Below, piece by piece: positions 16,356-24,850 of a stretch of 64,000 bases of DNA. Source of the DNA: Verrucomicrobiales bacterium. Lineage in GTDB: Bacteria; Verrucomicrobiota; Verrucomicrobiia; Limisphaerales; J093. Location: positions 62,001-126,000 of the forward strand of contig JACKPW010000004.1 of the NCBI GenBank assembly GCA_024233215.1, written 5' to 3'. Position numbers and translations under genes: made by a program. Every line of letters starts with the position of its first letter. Position 1 is the stretch's first letter. Under the pieces are notes generated by a model. The model saw only the letters and a list, made by a program, of their open reading frames with translations, was not told where the DNA came from and did not search any database.

Positions 16356-18470
16356 TTAGAAACGGTAGCTCAGGGTCGTGTAGAGCACGTGGGCCTGGTA
16401 GTCCAGGTTGCCGCCGGACAGGTCGTCGGAATAATCGAAGAAGCCATAGTGAACACCGAGCCGGGTCCGCGGGTTGAGCCGCCGGGTGACGCCCAGCATG
16501 ACACCGTGTTCCTCGCTGCCCGAGCCATAGGGCACGGTAACCGCCGAGTTGTCGAAGTAGTTGTCCGCCAGGTAATACATGTACTGCAACTGCAGATCGG
16601 TCTTGTCATCCAGCGCATAGCCGACTGTCGCCGTCGCGGTCCAGTAATCGTTTTGGGAATCCGCCACCGTTGCCGTCGCACTGCTCGCCAGCGTGTCGGT
16701 CCGGTCCCAGACGTAGCTCAGGTTCCCCAACAGGTAGACCCGGGAAAACGGCACCCACGACACACCGCCGCTGACCACGTGGCTGGTCATCTCGCTGTTC
16801 TCCAGCGTGGCCAGATTGTCCGGACTGCTCTCCAGCGAGGTCAGTTGGAAGTCGTAGCGGGCCACCAGGCTCACGTTCGACCGCGGCCGCACGGATACCC
16901 GCAGATTCACGTCGTCGGTGTCGAATTGCTGCGCCCGGAGAAACGCCGGATAGCGGTTCGGGCTGCCCACCGCGTTCGACGTCGAGTCCAGCGGATGGTC
17001 GTAGTCATTCTCACGAATCTTGTGGAAGTACTCGCCCGACACGTTGAGTCCGCGCACCGGGTACCAGTTGGCACCGGCGGTGTACTTCTGGGCGAAGCGG
17101 GAATCATCGGTCACCCGCTGGAGAAGGTTCCCGCCGGTGATGAGGTTGTCCCAGTTCTCGCGCAGGTCGCCGTCTCCCTGCAGCCAGCTGCCGCCGGCGT
17201 ACAACACCCAGTCCTTGAACCCGGTGTAACGGAGGTCCAGGTTCTCCGAGACCTCGAGGAACCCCCGGTCGCTGACGGCCTCATACGAGGGAGCCAGGCC
17301 GTCCGCCGGTTGCTGGTAAAGCGAGGCGGAGGAAATGTCCTGACGTTCCAATCGCAGCCACGGAATCACCTGCAGGTTCTCGTGGAGTTTGAGCAGGAAG
17401 TTCATGGTCCCGGTGTGCTGCCCCATGGAGGAGCCCCCCATGAGGTTCGCGTAGGTTCCCGGGTGAGGCAGCCGCTGACCGAGATCGGGATCGTAGGCCG
17501 TGCCATACACGCGGTAACCCGCCGTGTCGGTGTCGAGATCCGTATAGGCATAGCCGACGGTAAACAGGACCTTCTCGCTGAGGCGTGATTCCACAAACGA
17601 GTGGACGTTGACCATGTCATCGTCCACCTCATCCCGGGTGGTCACGTGGGCATCGCCCGCCTGCCCCGGGTATTCGCGGCTGTTCCGGGTGTCATCGATG
17701 CTGCCGGTGTCATAGCGCACCCCGACCCCGAACTTCGTGCTGCCGATCTGGTGGTCCACATCCACCCGCACCGAATCCCGCTCCTCGTCCAGTCCCAGGA
17801 AGGTCGGCACGATGCCACGAACGTCGGTCCAGACCGGGAGGCCGGCCCCGATGGCGGGTCCCCAGATGGTGGACCCCTTGGTGCCGTCCCGGAAGGTGTG
17901 ATGGTAGGCCAGGGTCACCCGGGGCACATCGGGCAGGGTCAACCCGGCCTCGATCCAGAAGTCCCCGCGATCGGTGTACAGTTCCGTGTCATACAGCTCG
18001 TACCAGGACCCGTCGAATGGCAGGTAACCACCGGCGCCGTCGTCCCAAGTCCGGGATTGCTCATAGCCGACGCGGACAAACCCGCGATCCTCCCGGTGTA
18101 CGTTGACGTTGAGGGAGTAGTCCTCGCTGTCGAACACGCCGCGCCCGTCAATTCCCAGTTGCCAGTCCTTGCCGAGGTCGCGCTGATAGTGAAACCCGGT
18201 GATCCCCCCGAACACCTCAGGCAGGCGGTGCAGCCGCTGCCATTCAGCCCGGCTGCCACCGTCCATGAACACGCCGCCGACACCGAACTCGACCCAGTTC
18301 ACCAGATCCGAGGCCTCGTCCTCAGCGGCATCCGCCTCCGGCTCGGCGGCGGCATCCGTATCGTCGTCCTGGGCCACCCCGATCCAGCCGGCGAGGCAGG
18401 CACCGGCCAGCAGGAAGGTGCCGGTGACCCATTTGCGAAACCAAAAGCGTGTGAGCGTCTTGACCTTCAT
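16356..18470 (-). CDS. large outer-membrane beta-barrel protein, MtrB/PioB-like
   Basis: A 704-residue protein with a signal peptide (about residues 1-33), a short acidic linker (DDDTDAAAEPEADAAEDE) and then alternating amphipathic strands typical of a large barrel, for example WQLGIDGRGVF, RVTLAYHHTF and TDLQLQYMYYLADNYF. It ends in aromatic-terminated HVLYTTLSYRF, the usual outer-membrane C-terminal Phe signal. Length and acidic start resemble MtrB/PioB barrels, which wrap a multiheme cytochrome in Shewanella and phototrophic iron oxidisers. No heme site is present. I started at ATG 18470, where the signal peptide begins. It sits 10 bases behind the octaheme lipoprotein gene and 21 bases before the nonaheme gene. 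The direct homology to MtrB is inferred from context and general features. Confidence 0.75.
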   Translation of the reverse strand: MKVKTLTRFWFRKWVTGTFLLAGACLAGWIGVAQDDDTDAAAEPEADAAEDEASDLVNWVEFGVGGVFMDGGSRAEWQRLHRLPEVFGGITGFHYQRDLGKDWQLGIDGRGVFDSEDYSLNVNVHREDRGFVRVGYEQSRTWDDGAGGYLPFDGSWYELYDTELYTDRGDFWIEAGLTLPDVPRVTLAYHHTFRDGTKGSTIWGPAIGAGLPVWTDVRGIVPTFLGLDEERDSVRVDVDHQIGSTKFGVGVRYDTGSIDDTRNSREYPGQAGDAHVTTRDEVDDDMVNVHSFVESRLSEKVLFTVGYAYTDLDTDTAGYRVYGTAYDPDLGQRLPHPGTYANLMGGSSMGQHTGTMNFLLKLHENLQVIPWLRLERQDISSASLYQQPADGLAPSYEAVSDRGFLEVSENLDLRYTGFKDWVLYAGGSWLQGDGDLRENWDNLITGGNLLQRVTDDSRFAQKYTAGANWYPVRGLNVSGEYFHKIRENDYDHPLDSTSNAVGSPNRYPAFLRAQQFDTDDVNLRVSVRPRSNVSLVARYDFQLTSLESSPDNLATLENSEMTSHVVSGGVSWVPFSRVYLLGNLSYVWDRTDTLASSATATVADSQNDYWTATATVGYALDDKTDLQLQYMYYLADNYFDNSAVTVPYGSGSEEHGVMLGVTRRLNPRTRLGVHYGFFDYSDDLSGGNLDYQAHVLYTTLSYRF

Positions 18471-18480
18471 GAGCGTTTCC

Positions 18481-19356
18481 TCAGTAGCGAAGTGACGAAC
18501 TGACGCGGGAACCATGAACGGCTTCATGGCATCCCGAGGTCCAGCAGGTTCCCCGACTCAAAAACTCGGAGTGGTTCTGACCGCCGATCAACACGACGCC
18601 CGGCCCGGCCTGCTGCTGAAAATGGCATCGCAGACAAAGGCTGGCGTTGCGCGCAACCAGCAGTTTCTCGTTCACCGAACCGTGCGGGTCGTGGCAAACG
18701 TCGCAGCCCTCGCGCAGGGCCTCGTGCTCAAACACGTAGGGACCCCGCTGCGCCTCGTGACAGGAGAGGCAGGCGTCATTCCGGGCCAGCCCGGAAAGCC
18801 CTCCGCCCCCGGGACGCGCGCTGCCCTCATGCGGCGAATGGCAGTCGGTGCAGGTCAGTCCGCCCTGGATCACGTCGTGCCCCATCACCACGGGGTGTTT
18901 CGACCGCAGCATGAACCGGCTGCGCACCTCCAGGTGGCAATTCAGACAGATCGTCGGGTCCTTGCCCGGGTTCAGGATGTTGTCCGTGCCGCCGCCGGCA
19001 TCGCTGTGCAGGCTGCCCGGGCCGTGACAGGTCTCGCACCCGGAACCGAGCGCGTTGTCCCCCTTCGCGGTCAACCGGGCGTGGCTGGCGGTGGCGAAGT
19101 GCTCCGCGATGACGTCGTGACACATCGCGCAATCCTCGTCACCGATGTACTCCGCCCCGGGGATTTGCGGGGGAGCCACCACGGTCCGGCTGAGAGTGCC
19201 GCAAGACACCAGCACCGAGGCCACCGCGCCAAGCACCCCAGTGGTGACCAGCGCGCCTTTCAACCAGCCCGGACGGGCAGGCTCCCGGCGGCCGGAACCA
19301 CTGCCATCTCGGCCGTCGCACGGAACTCGCTCTTGAATGCAACTCATAACTTTCAT
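18481..19356 (-). CDS. octaheme c-type cytochrome lipoprotein, DmsE/MtrA-like
   Basis: A 291-residue protein. After a basic N-terminal region comes a hydrophobic helix ending in a lipobox (VLVSC), so lipidation is likely. Seven CxxCH sites follow (CAMCH, CETCH, CLNCH, CTDCH, CLSCH, CDVCH, CLRCH) and an eighth, CWTSGCH, has four residues between the cysteines. The spacing and phrases such as CHSPHEGS and CDVCHDPHGS match the DmsE/MtrA family, whose usual members carry ten hemes and plug an outer-membrane barrel. Starts at ATG 19356 or 19347 are both possible; I report 19356. As first gene of the cluster it probably hands electrons to or through the barrel encoded 10 bases downstream. Confidence 0.82.
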   Translation of the reverse strand: MKVMSCIQERVPCDGRDGSGSGRREPARPGWLKGALVTTGVLGAVASVLVSCGTLSRTVVAPPQIPGAEYIGDEDCAMCHDVIAEHFATASHARLTAKGDNALGSGCETCHGPGSLHSDAGGGTDNILNPGKDPTICLNCHLEVRSRFMLRSKHPVVMGHDVIQGGLTCTDCHSPHEGSARPGGGGLSGLARNDACLSCHEAQRGPYVFEHEALREGCDVCHDPHGSVNEKLLVARNASLCLRCHFQQQAGPGVVLIGGQNHSEFLSRGTCWTSGCHEAVHGSRVSSSLRY

Positions 19357-19363
19357 CGATTTG

Positions 19364-19377
19364 GCGACAACTGTCGC
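19364..19377. promoter_or_regulatory. 14-bp inverted repeat just upstream of the octaheme gene
   Basis: GCGACA (19364-19369) and TGTCGC (19372-19377) flank two bases, only 8 bases before the chosen start. It may be part of an operator or an mRNA hairpin over the ribosome-binding region. No regulator is identified. Confidence 0.35.
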
Positions 19378-19448
19378 TGACCAGCTACACCTCGTTTGCC
19401 CTGAGTTCACCATTTCTTGGCAATTGAATAAAGGAACCCAGTAGCGAA

Positions 19449-19469
19449 GTTGATTCACGCCGAATCAAC
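19449..19469. promoter_or_regulatory. 21-bp operator-like inverted repeat upstream of the multiheme cluster
   Basis: GTTGATTC (19449-19456) and GAATCAAC (19462-19469) are perfect 8-bp arms around ACGCC. The element lies about 93 bases upstream of the octaheme start in the 199-base gap after the HzsA-related gene. The region is locally AT-richer than its surroundings, which fits a promoter region. A dimeric repressor or activator could bind here. Confidence 0.45.
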
Positions 19470-19555
19470 CGTCCAAACCATGCTAATTCAAAACAAAAGC
19501 CACTCACTCCGAATCCCCCGTTGTCCCGCGGCTCGGACTGAGAACGCAAGTTGCT

Positions 19556-22063
19556 TCACTGCAATTGGTTTTGATTTTCTGGCTGGTACCACAACGCACG
19601 CCAGTAGGCTTGGTCAGCTGAGAAAACGTTAACAGGATCCATCTGAACGTCTGGCTGCCCGGAAATCACCCCAAACCGACGCATCTCCCGCACGTACTGG
19701 AGGTTGGGCTGGAACCCGGGCTCCCCGTAGCGCGGCCTCGAATCGAGCACCGTCTTCCCTTCCTCGAGGCCCTTCAGAAGCGCCTGATACCCCGGATCCT
19801 CCTTCGACTGGAACACCCCCCCGCAGCTCCCCCACCCGCCAGCCTCCTTCGCCAGTGGACCCAGCAGCAGCGGCGAAAGCTCCGGGCGGCTGAAGTTCAC
19901 CAGGATGTTGGCGCTGTAACGGGCCATCGGATCATCCGGAACCACAATCCGTTCATACTCCGCAGTCGGATGTCCCACTAATGACCGCCTCGTCTCGCGC
20001 ATCGCGGGGTCGTAAGGCAGCCGCTTTGGTTTGCCGTCCGCCAGTTCGGTGCTGTTGTGGCAGGAGACGCAGCGCCGGTTCAACACGGCTCCGCCGCGCC
20101 GAAAGACCGCTCCGAACGCCGCCCCCGGCAACCCCTGCTCTTCCGCGTTGCGCAGGCCGGCATAGCTCCCCGCATACGGGGCGCCGCTCTCGATCCACAA
20201 CCACATCGTCCGCCACTCCGGCTCGCTGACTTCCACGTCATGGTGAGTCCCGTTCACCTTGGTCAACAACGCGCTGGCCGAACTGCCCAGCGTGCGCGGC
20301 GGCTTGTTGCCCAAACCGTTATGGCCATCGGCCACTTGCTCCTTGGCCAGCAGACTGAAGTAACCGTGCGACCAGTGCGGCCCCAGGTCCCCCCCCAGCA
20401 ACACCCCGCCCTCGTGCCGCTCGTACCCGTGACACTCAACACAATGCCGGTCGAGGATCGGCTGGACGTCGCGCCGAAAATCGAGGACGTCCGGAAACCC
20501 TGCGAAGGGTTCGATCCGACTGGGCGGTCGGCGTAGTGCCAGGAGGTTCCGCGCAAACCGGTTGTCCGGCGCCTGGGAACGATGCTCGTGGCAGCCCACA
20601 CAACTCAGCGATTCCCCCGGCATGACCGCCGCAAAGCTCTGCATCCGCTTTACGGAAAGGTCGTTCTCGTCCAGGGCCACGAAGAACACCTGCCGCTCGG
20701 CCGGGACCTCGAAAGCCGCGGAACCATCCGCCTCCACCGGCACCGTGCCCAGCACCCGTTCCAGCGTGAACGTCCCCAGCCAACTGGTGAGGTCCGGGCC
20801 GCCGCTGAAGTTCACCGGCTTGGGCAGCGACTCGAGAATCAGCAGCTTCTTGATGTCGCCCCGTGCCACGCCCGCCATGTTGCGCCCCTCGTAAACGTCG
20901 CTCAGAACCATGACTCCGGTCGACTCCTCCGGCTTCATGCGGACGGGAATCACCGGCTCGCGTGGTCGCGCGGCAATCGGTCGCGGTTCCTGCACTCCGC
21001 CGGGTCCCCGATGCGTGTGCAAGACCTGCATCCGGCCCGCGCGATCCAGCAGGACCAGTTGGTTGTCACGTGCCACCAGGAAGAGGTCCCGGGTCAACGG
21101 GTAGGGATCGCGGACGAGCTTGCCGCCATGAAGCTGCCGCGCCGCCGCCGGTTCATCGGGTCCCTGGTCCAGCGACAACAGGGTGGCCCGGCCCGCATGC
21201 TCGTTGACGCCATGGCCGGGGGAGAAGTTCGCCAGGATCTCACGCGTCCCGGGGACCGGCTTCGCGTCGATCATCAGGATGTGCGGATGCATGTTCCCGT
21301 AGAGGATTGTCTGGCCGGTACCGTCGGGGTTCATCGCCCAAAGGTGATGGAACTCCACCTGGCTGCGATCCACGTATTCCCAACGGGTGTACATCAACCG
21401 CCCGTCCGGCAGCACCCAGGGCGTGTTGTCATGCTCGGTGTTCGCCGAAATGGACCGGATGTTCGAGCCGTCCGCATCGCAGCGATGGATCGTGCCCACC
21501 TGGGTCATCCAGCAGTTCACCCAGCGCCTGCAACGGGTGGAAACAAACGCAATGCCGCCATCCGGCAGATAGGTCGCCTCGTAATCGTCGAACGGCCCCT
21601 CGGTCAACTGCCGTAGACCGGAGCCGTCGGGGTTGATTTCGCAGAGGTGGTAGAAATCGGTCCCGGCGGGCCGCAACGAGAAGAGGATCTTGCCGCCGTC
21701 GTAGTGGACCTGCGGGTCGCGCACCGAGCCGCCCTGCGCATCGAGGATCACTGTCACCTCGCGCGAGCGGAGGTTCAGCTTGCACAACAACCCGGCGTCC
21801 GGGCCGCCGTTGCCACACCGCGCCTTGTGATTCTCGTCGTCGCAGTAGTAGCCGATGTTTGCGTACCAATGCGGATCGTCATAGGCGAGGCGGACGCAGT
21901 AGAGGACTTCCTCAAGCCCCTTCAGCGGTCCCTCAAGGGCGGGTGCCAGGAGATCCGGTTCGGCCGCCCGCACCGGTGAGAAAGCCGGCACCCCAGCAAG
22001 CAACAGCAAGGTGAACAGGGACCTCAAAGTCCGGGGGAAACGAAAACAACGGACCGTCTTCAT
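19556..22063 (-). CDS. HzsA-related triheme c-type protein
   Basis: An 835-residue exported protein with signal peptide (residues 1-33, ending PVRAA). The N-terminal half is a WD40/TolB-like propeller (ILFSLRPAGTDFYHLCEINP, IAFVSTRCRR, PWVLPDGRLMYTRWEYVDRS). A middle segment (VLSDVYEGRNMAGVARGDIK) and the following heme region resemble the alpha subunit of hydrazine synthase, as in many Planctomycete and Verrucomicrobia proteins annotated HzsA-related. CxxCH sites lie at about residues 487 (CVGCH), 540 (CVECH) and 664 (CVSCH). No HzsB or HzsC subunit is present, so hydrazine synthesis is not implied. The protein is probably a periplasmic or surface redox protein. It precedes the multiheme cluster by 199 bases and follows the sulfatase by 70 bases on the same strand. 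Confidence 0.78.
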   Translation of the reverse strand: MKTVRCFRFPRTLRSLFTLLLLAGVPAFSPVRAAEPDLLAPALEGPLKGLEEVLYCVRLAYDDPHWYANIGYYCDDENHKARCGNGGPDAGLLCKLNLRSREVTVILDAQGGSVRDPQVHYDGGKILFSLRPAGTDFYHLCEINPDGSGLRQLTEGPFDDYEATYLPDGGIAFVSTRCRRWVNCWMTQVGTIHRCDADGSNIRSISANTEHDNTPWVLPDGRLMYTRWEYVDRSQVEFHHLWAMNPDGTGQTILYGNMHPHILMIDAKPVPGTREILANFSPGHGVNEHAGRATLLSLDQGPDEPAAARQLHGGKLVRDPYPLTRDLFLVARDNQLVLLDRAGRMQVLHTHRGPGGVQEPRPIAARPREPVIPVRMKPEESTGVMVLSDVYEGRNMAGVARGDIKKLLILESLPKPVNFSGGPDLTSWLGTFTLERVLGTVPVEADGSAAFEVPAERQVFFVALDENDLSVKRMQSFAAVMPGESLSCVGCHEHRSQAPDNRFARNLLALRRPPSRIEPFAGFPDVLDFRRDVQPILDRHCVECHGYERHEGGVLLGGDLGPHWSHGYFSLLAKEQVADGHNGLGNKPPRTLGSSASALLTKVNGTHHDVEVSEPEWRTMWLWIESGAPYAGSYAGLRNAEEQGLPGAAFGAVFRRGGAVLNRRCVSCHNSTELADGKPKRLPYDPAMRETRRSLVGHPTAEYERIVVPDDPMARYSANILVNFSRPELSPLLLGPLAKEAGGWGSCGGVFQSKEDPGYQALLKGLEEGKTVLDSRPRYGEPGFQPNLQYVREMRRFGVISGQPDVQMDPVNVFSADQAYWRALWYQPENQNQLQ

Positions 22064-22133
22064 CGCAGCAGAAACTCAGGCTTCAACCCGATGACAACGC
22101 CGTGCCGACGCTTTGTCGAGAGAAAGAGGCGCC

Positions 22134-23648
22134 TCAGTAATCCGCGCCCTCGTCACTGGAACGGCAGGAGTTAAGCCAGTCCTGCAACCCCGCCTGCATG
22201 GACTGTACCCTGTCCGGCTCGTCCTGCGCGAGGTTCCGGCTCTCGGCCGGATCGTCCTGCAGATCGTAAAGCTCCCACGTGCGCCCGGCATCCGGCGTGT
22301 AGAGCTTGTAGCGGTTGCCCGTCCACGCCTGTTGCTTGCCGGATTGGAAGCCAATCGCGGAAGGCCGCTTCAACACCCTCCCCTCCAGCCACGGCACCAG
22401 GCTGAGTCCATCCACCGGTCGCCGTTCCAAGGCCGGCACCTTGACTCCGAGGAAATCCAGCACCGTTGGGAGGTAATCACTGGTCACACAGGGCGTCGTG
22501 ATCACGCGGGGCTCGGGAAAGCGCTCCGGCCACACCAACAGCCCCGGTACCCGCACGCCACCTTCGTAGAGGCTGCGTTTCCGTCCGCGGAATGGCCCCG
22601 CCGTGCCGGGCGCCGAACCCGCCTGTCCTTCCGGCCCGTTGTCACTGCAAAACCAGAGCATCGTCCGACGCTCCACCCCCAGTTCCCGCAACTCACTCCG
22701 CAAACGTCCCACCTGGGCGTCCAGCGCCGTGATCGCGCCGTAGTAGTTGCGCGTATAGTCGTCCTGACCCGGGTAGAGCGCGGCATACTCGGGTCCGGCC
22801 ACGACCGGCAAGTGCGGCGCATGAAACCAGATCACCGCGAGGAACGGGTCCCCAGCCTCGACCGCCCGGCGGATGAACGGAATCGCACGATCCATGATGA
22901 TCCGGGAATCGTCGCCCTCCAGGTTCGCGGTTGCCATGCGGCCCGGGCCCTCCCAGTAATGGGTGCCGTAGGCGGTTCGCGGCAGGCCTGCGGCAAGCGC
23001 ATTCCAACCCCTGGCATCCGCCTCCTTTACCGGTTTCACCATCGGATCCCACGTCGGCACTTTCGCCTCGGTGGAGAAACACGCGTCAAAACCGTTCTCC
23101 CAGGGCGGTGAGTAATGGGCTCGACCTCGCGGACCGCCGCGGTTGCTCTCGACGACTTCCTGGGTCAGCGTGCCCAGGTGCCATTTGCCGAAATGTCCGG
23201 TGGTGTAACCGTGTTCCTTCAGAACCTCTGCCAGATCGATCTCCTCCGGTTTCAGGTGCCCGGCGTTGGCGGTGTAGATGCCCTGCCGGAACGGATGCCG
23301 TCCGGTCACGCAACTGGCCCGGGTGGGCGAGCAGACCGGCCCCGCGGAATAGAAGCGATCGAACCGGACACCCTCGCGCGCCATCTGGTCCAGGTTCGGC
23401 GTGCGCAGAACCGGATGCCCGTTGTAACCGGTGTCGCCCCAGCCCAGATCATCCGCCATGCAGAGGATGACGTTCGGTCGTGCGGCTACATCCTCCTGCC
23501 CTGCCGACGCAACCGAGCCGAGGCAAAGGGCCACCGTGAGAATGGCCCACCCGATCTTCGTCAGGCATGTGGCCCTGAACCCGGTCCATCGGCAGGCAGG
23601 GGCGCATGCAGGGGGACGAAGTGCGATACCAAGCGTCGGGAGATCCAT
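22134..23648 (-). CDS. type I sulfatase (arylsulfatase family), exported
   Basis: A 504-residue sulfatase that hydrolyses sulfate esters. The metal-binding DD pair is at residues 66-67 in NVILCMADDLGWGD. The formylglycine signature CSPTRASCVTGR lies at 106-117, with Cys106 as the residue to be converted by a maturase encoded elsewhere. GHFGKWHLG holds the conserved Lys/His, and FCSDNGPEG carries the second Asp-Asn metal pair. An N-terminal hydrophobic stretch (residues 30-49, ending SVASA) is the likely signal peptide; it is preceded by a rather long Pro-rich N-region, so a downstream start cannot be excluded. AGGTGA lies about 8 bases before ATG 23648 and supports that start. fabD ends 14 bases upstream. 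The sulfated substrate, probably a polysaccharide, cannot be told. Confidence 0.85.
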   Translation of the reverse strand: MDLPTLGIALRPPACAPACRWTGFRATCLTKIGWAILTVALCLGSVASAGQEDVAARPNVILCMADDLGWGDTGYNGHPVLRTPNLDQMAREGVRFDRFYSAGPVCSPTRASCVTGRHPFRQGIYTANAGHLKPEEIDLAEVLKEHGYTTGHFGKWHLGTLTQEVVESNRGGPRGRAHYSPPWENGFDACFSTEAKVPTWDPMVKPVKEADARGWNALAAGLPRTAYGTHYWEGPGRMATANLEGDDSRIIMDRAIPFIRRAVEAGDPFLAVIWFHAPHLPVVAGPEYAALYPGQDDYTRNYYGAITALDAQVGRLRSELRELGVERRTMLWFCSDNGPEGQAGSAPGTAGPFRGRKRSLYEGGVRVPGLLVWPERFPEPRVITTPCVTSDYLPTVLDFLGVKVPALERRPVDGLSLVPWLEGRVLKRPSAIGFQSGKQQAWTGNRYKLYTPDAGRTWELYDLQDDPAESRNLAQDEPDRVQSMQAGLQDWLNSCRSSDEGADY

Positions 23649-23662
23649 ACTTCACCTGGCGG

Positions 23663-24595
23663 TCATACCGCTCGCAGTGCCTGGACCGTCTTCTCCAGGC
23701 TGGCCACGTCCGCCACATTCAGCACCTCGGCGGCACGATCAATCCGGCGCAGGAACCCGGTCAACGCCGTCCCGGGTCCGAGTTCAATGAACCGCGTGAA
23801 ACCCTCCGCCAGCAAATGGCGCATCGACGCCTCCCACAACACCGACGATGTCACCTGCTCGACCATCCGCCGGTGAATGTCCGAGGGAACGCCGTGCGGC
23901 TGCCCGGTGACATTCGCAATCACCGGAACGGCGGGAATGTTGATCGGCACGGAACCGAGCACCTGCTCCAGCTTGGGCTGGGCCGACGCCATCAGCCGCG
24001 AATGATACGCCCCCGCGACCGGCAATGGCAGGGCGCGCTTGGCTCCCCGCACCTTCGCCAGCTCCACCGCCTTCGCAATCGCCCCGGATTCACCCGAGAT
24101 CACGAGTTGACCCGGGCAATTCAGGTTCGCCAGTTCCACCCCCGCTTCCGAGCAGACCTCGCGGGTCGGCGCTTCGTCCAGGCCAATAATCGCCGCCATG
24201 CCGCCTTGGGTGACCTCGCAGGCTTCCTGCATGAACCGGCCGCGTTCGCGAACGACCTTGAGACCGTCTTCAAAACTCAGCACGCCGGCCGCTGCCAGCG
24301 CAGTGAATTCGCCCAGGGAAAGCCCGGCCGTGGCGTCGAAGCGCAGGCTTGGCACCGCTTCCTTCAACAACTGAAGCGCCACCCAGCTCACCAGGTAGAT
24401 CCCCGGCTGTGCGTGCCCGGTCTTGGTCAACTCCGCTTCCGGCCCCTCGAAACAGACCGCTGAAAGCGAATAGCCAAGCGCCGCATCCGCCCGGCCAAAC
24501 CAGTCACGTGCCGTGGGGAACCGCTCCACGAAGTCCTTCCCCATCCCGACCACCTGGGCACCCTGGCCCGCGAACAACAACGCCGTCTTACTCAT
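23663..24595 (-). CDS. fabD: malonyl-CoA:ACP transacylase
   Basis: A 310-residue cytosolic enzyme that moves malonyl from CoA to acyl carrier protein for fatty-acid synthesis. It starts MSKTALLFAGQGAQVVGMG, the canonical N-terminus. The nucleophile elbow is GLSLGEFTAL (Leu replaces the more common His before the catalytic Ser), and the catalytic His lies in GAYHSRLM. GPGTALTGFLRRI is the conserved C-terminal motif. GGGGG lies just before ATG 24595 as a plausible ribosome-binding site. Other fab genes and acpP are not adjacent. The sulfatase begins 14 bases downstream, so the two may share a transcript despite having no functional link. Confidence 0.92.
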   Translation of the reverse strand: MSKTALLFAGQGAQVVGMGKDFVERFPTARDWFGRADAALGYSLSAVCFEGPEAELTKTGHAQPGIYLVSWVALQLLKEAVPSLRFDATAGLSLGEFTALAAAGVLSFEDGLKVVRERGRFMQEACEVTQGGMAAIIGLDEAPTREVCSEAGVELANLNCPGQLVISGESGAIAKAVELAKVRGAKRALPLPVAGAYHSRLMASAQPKLEQVLGSVPINIPAVPVIANVTGQPHGVPSDIHRRMVEQVTSSVLWEASMRHLLAEGFTRFIELGPGTALTGFLRRIDRAAEVLNVADVASLEKTVQALRAV

Positions 24596-24705
24596 AACCC
24601 CCGAATGAAAGCGGAAGCCCTCCACGGCGGCGAGTTTCAAGTTGGCAGGTTTTGGAGTGCGGCGAAAAGCGCCAGCCTTCGCCGCTTTTCGGCAGGGGCC
24701 GGCGC

Positions 24706-24796
24706 GAGGATCGAGGATCGAGGATCGAGGATCGAGGATCGAGGATCGAGGATCGAGGATCGAGGATCGAGGATCGAGGATCGAGGATCGAAGATC
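24706..24796. repeat. tandem heptanucleotide repeat (GAGGATC), 12 perfect copies plus one variant
   Basis: GAGGATC repeats twelve times without change from 24706 to 24789, followed by one GAAGATC copy. A period of seven is not a multiple of three, so all frames encode the same seven-residue pattern (RIEDRGS on plus, ILDPRSS on minus). Such arrays are prone to slippage and probably differ in copy number among strains. Confidence 0.95.
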
Positions 24797-24810
24797 GAAG
24801 CCCTGAACAC

Positions 24811-24850
24811 GGAGCGCTGAAACCTGAACACTGAAACCTGAAACCTCCCC
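24811..24850 (-). repeat. dispersed intergenic repeat, copy 1
   Basis: Read on the minus strand, this is CAGGTTTCAG, four bases, CAGGTTTCAG, then CGCTCC. The same layout recurs on the plus strand at 26555-26584, with only the four-base spacer different. Here it directly borders the heptamer array. Confidence 0.6.

Noticed and set aside
19556..22063. Hydrazine synthase (anammox)
   Set aside because: Only an alpha-like protein is present and no beta or gamma subunits. HzsA-related proteins are widespread in non-anammox bacteria.
24706..24796. CRISPR array
   Set aside because: The unit is 7 bp with no spacers and no cas genes nearby.
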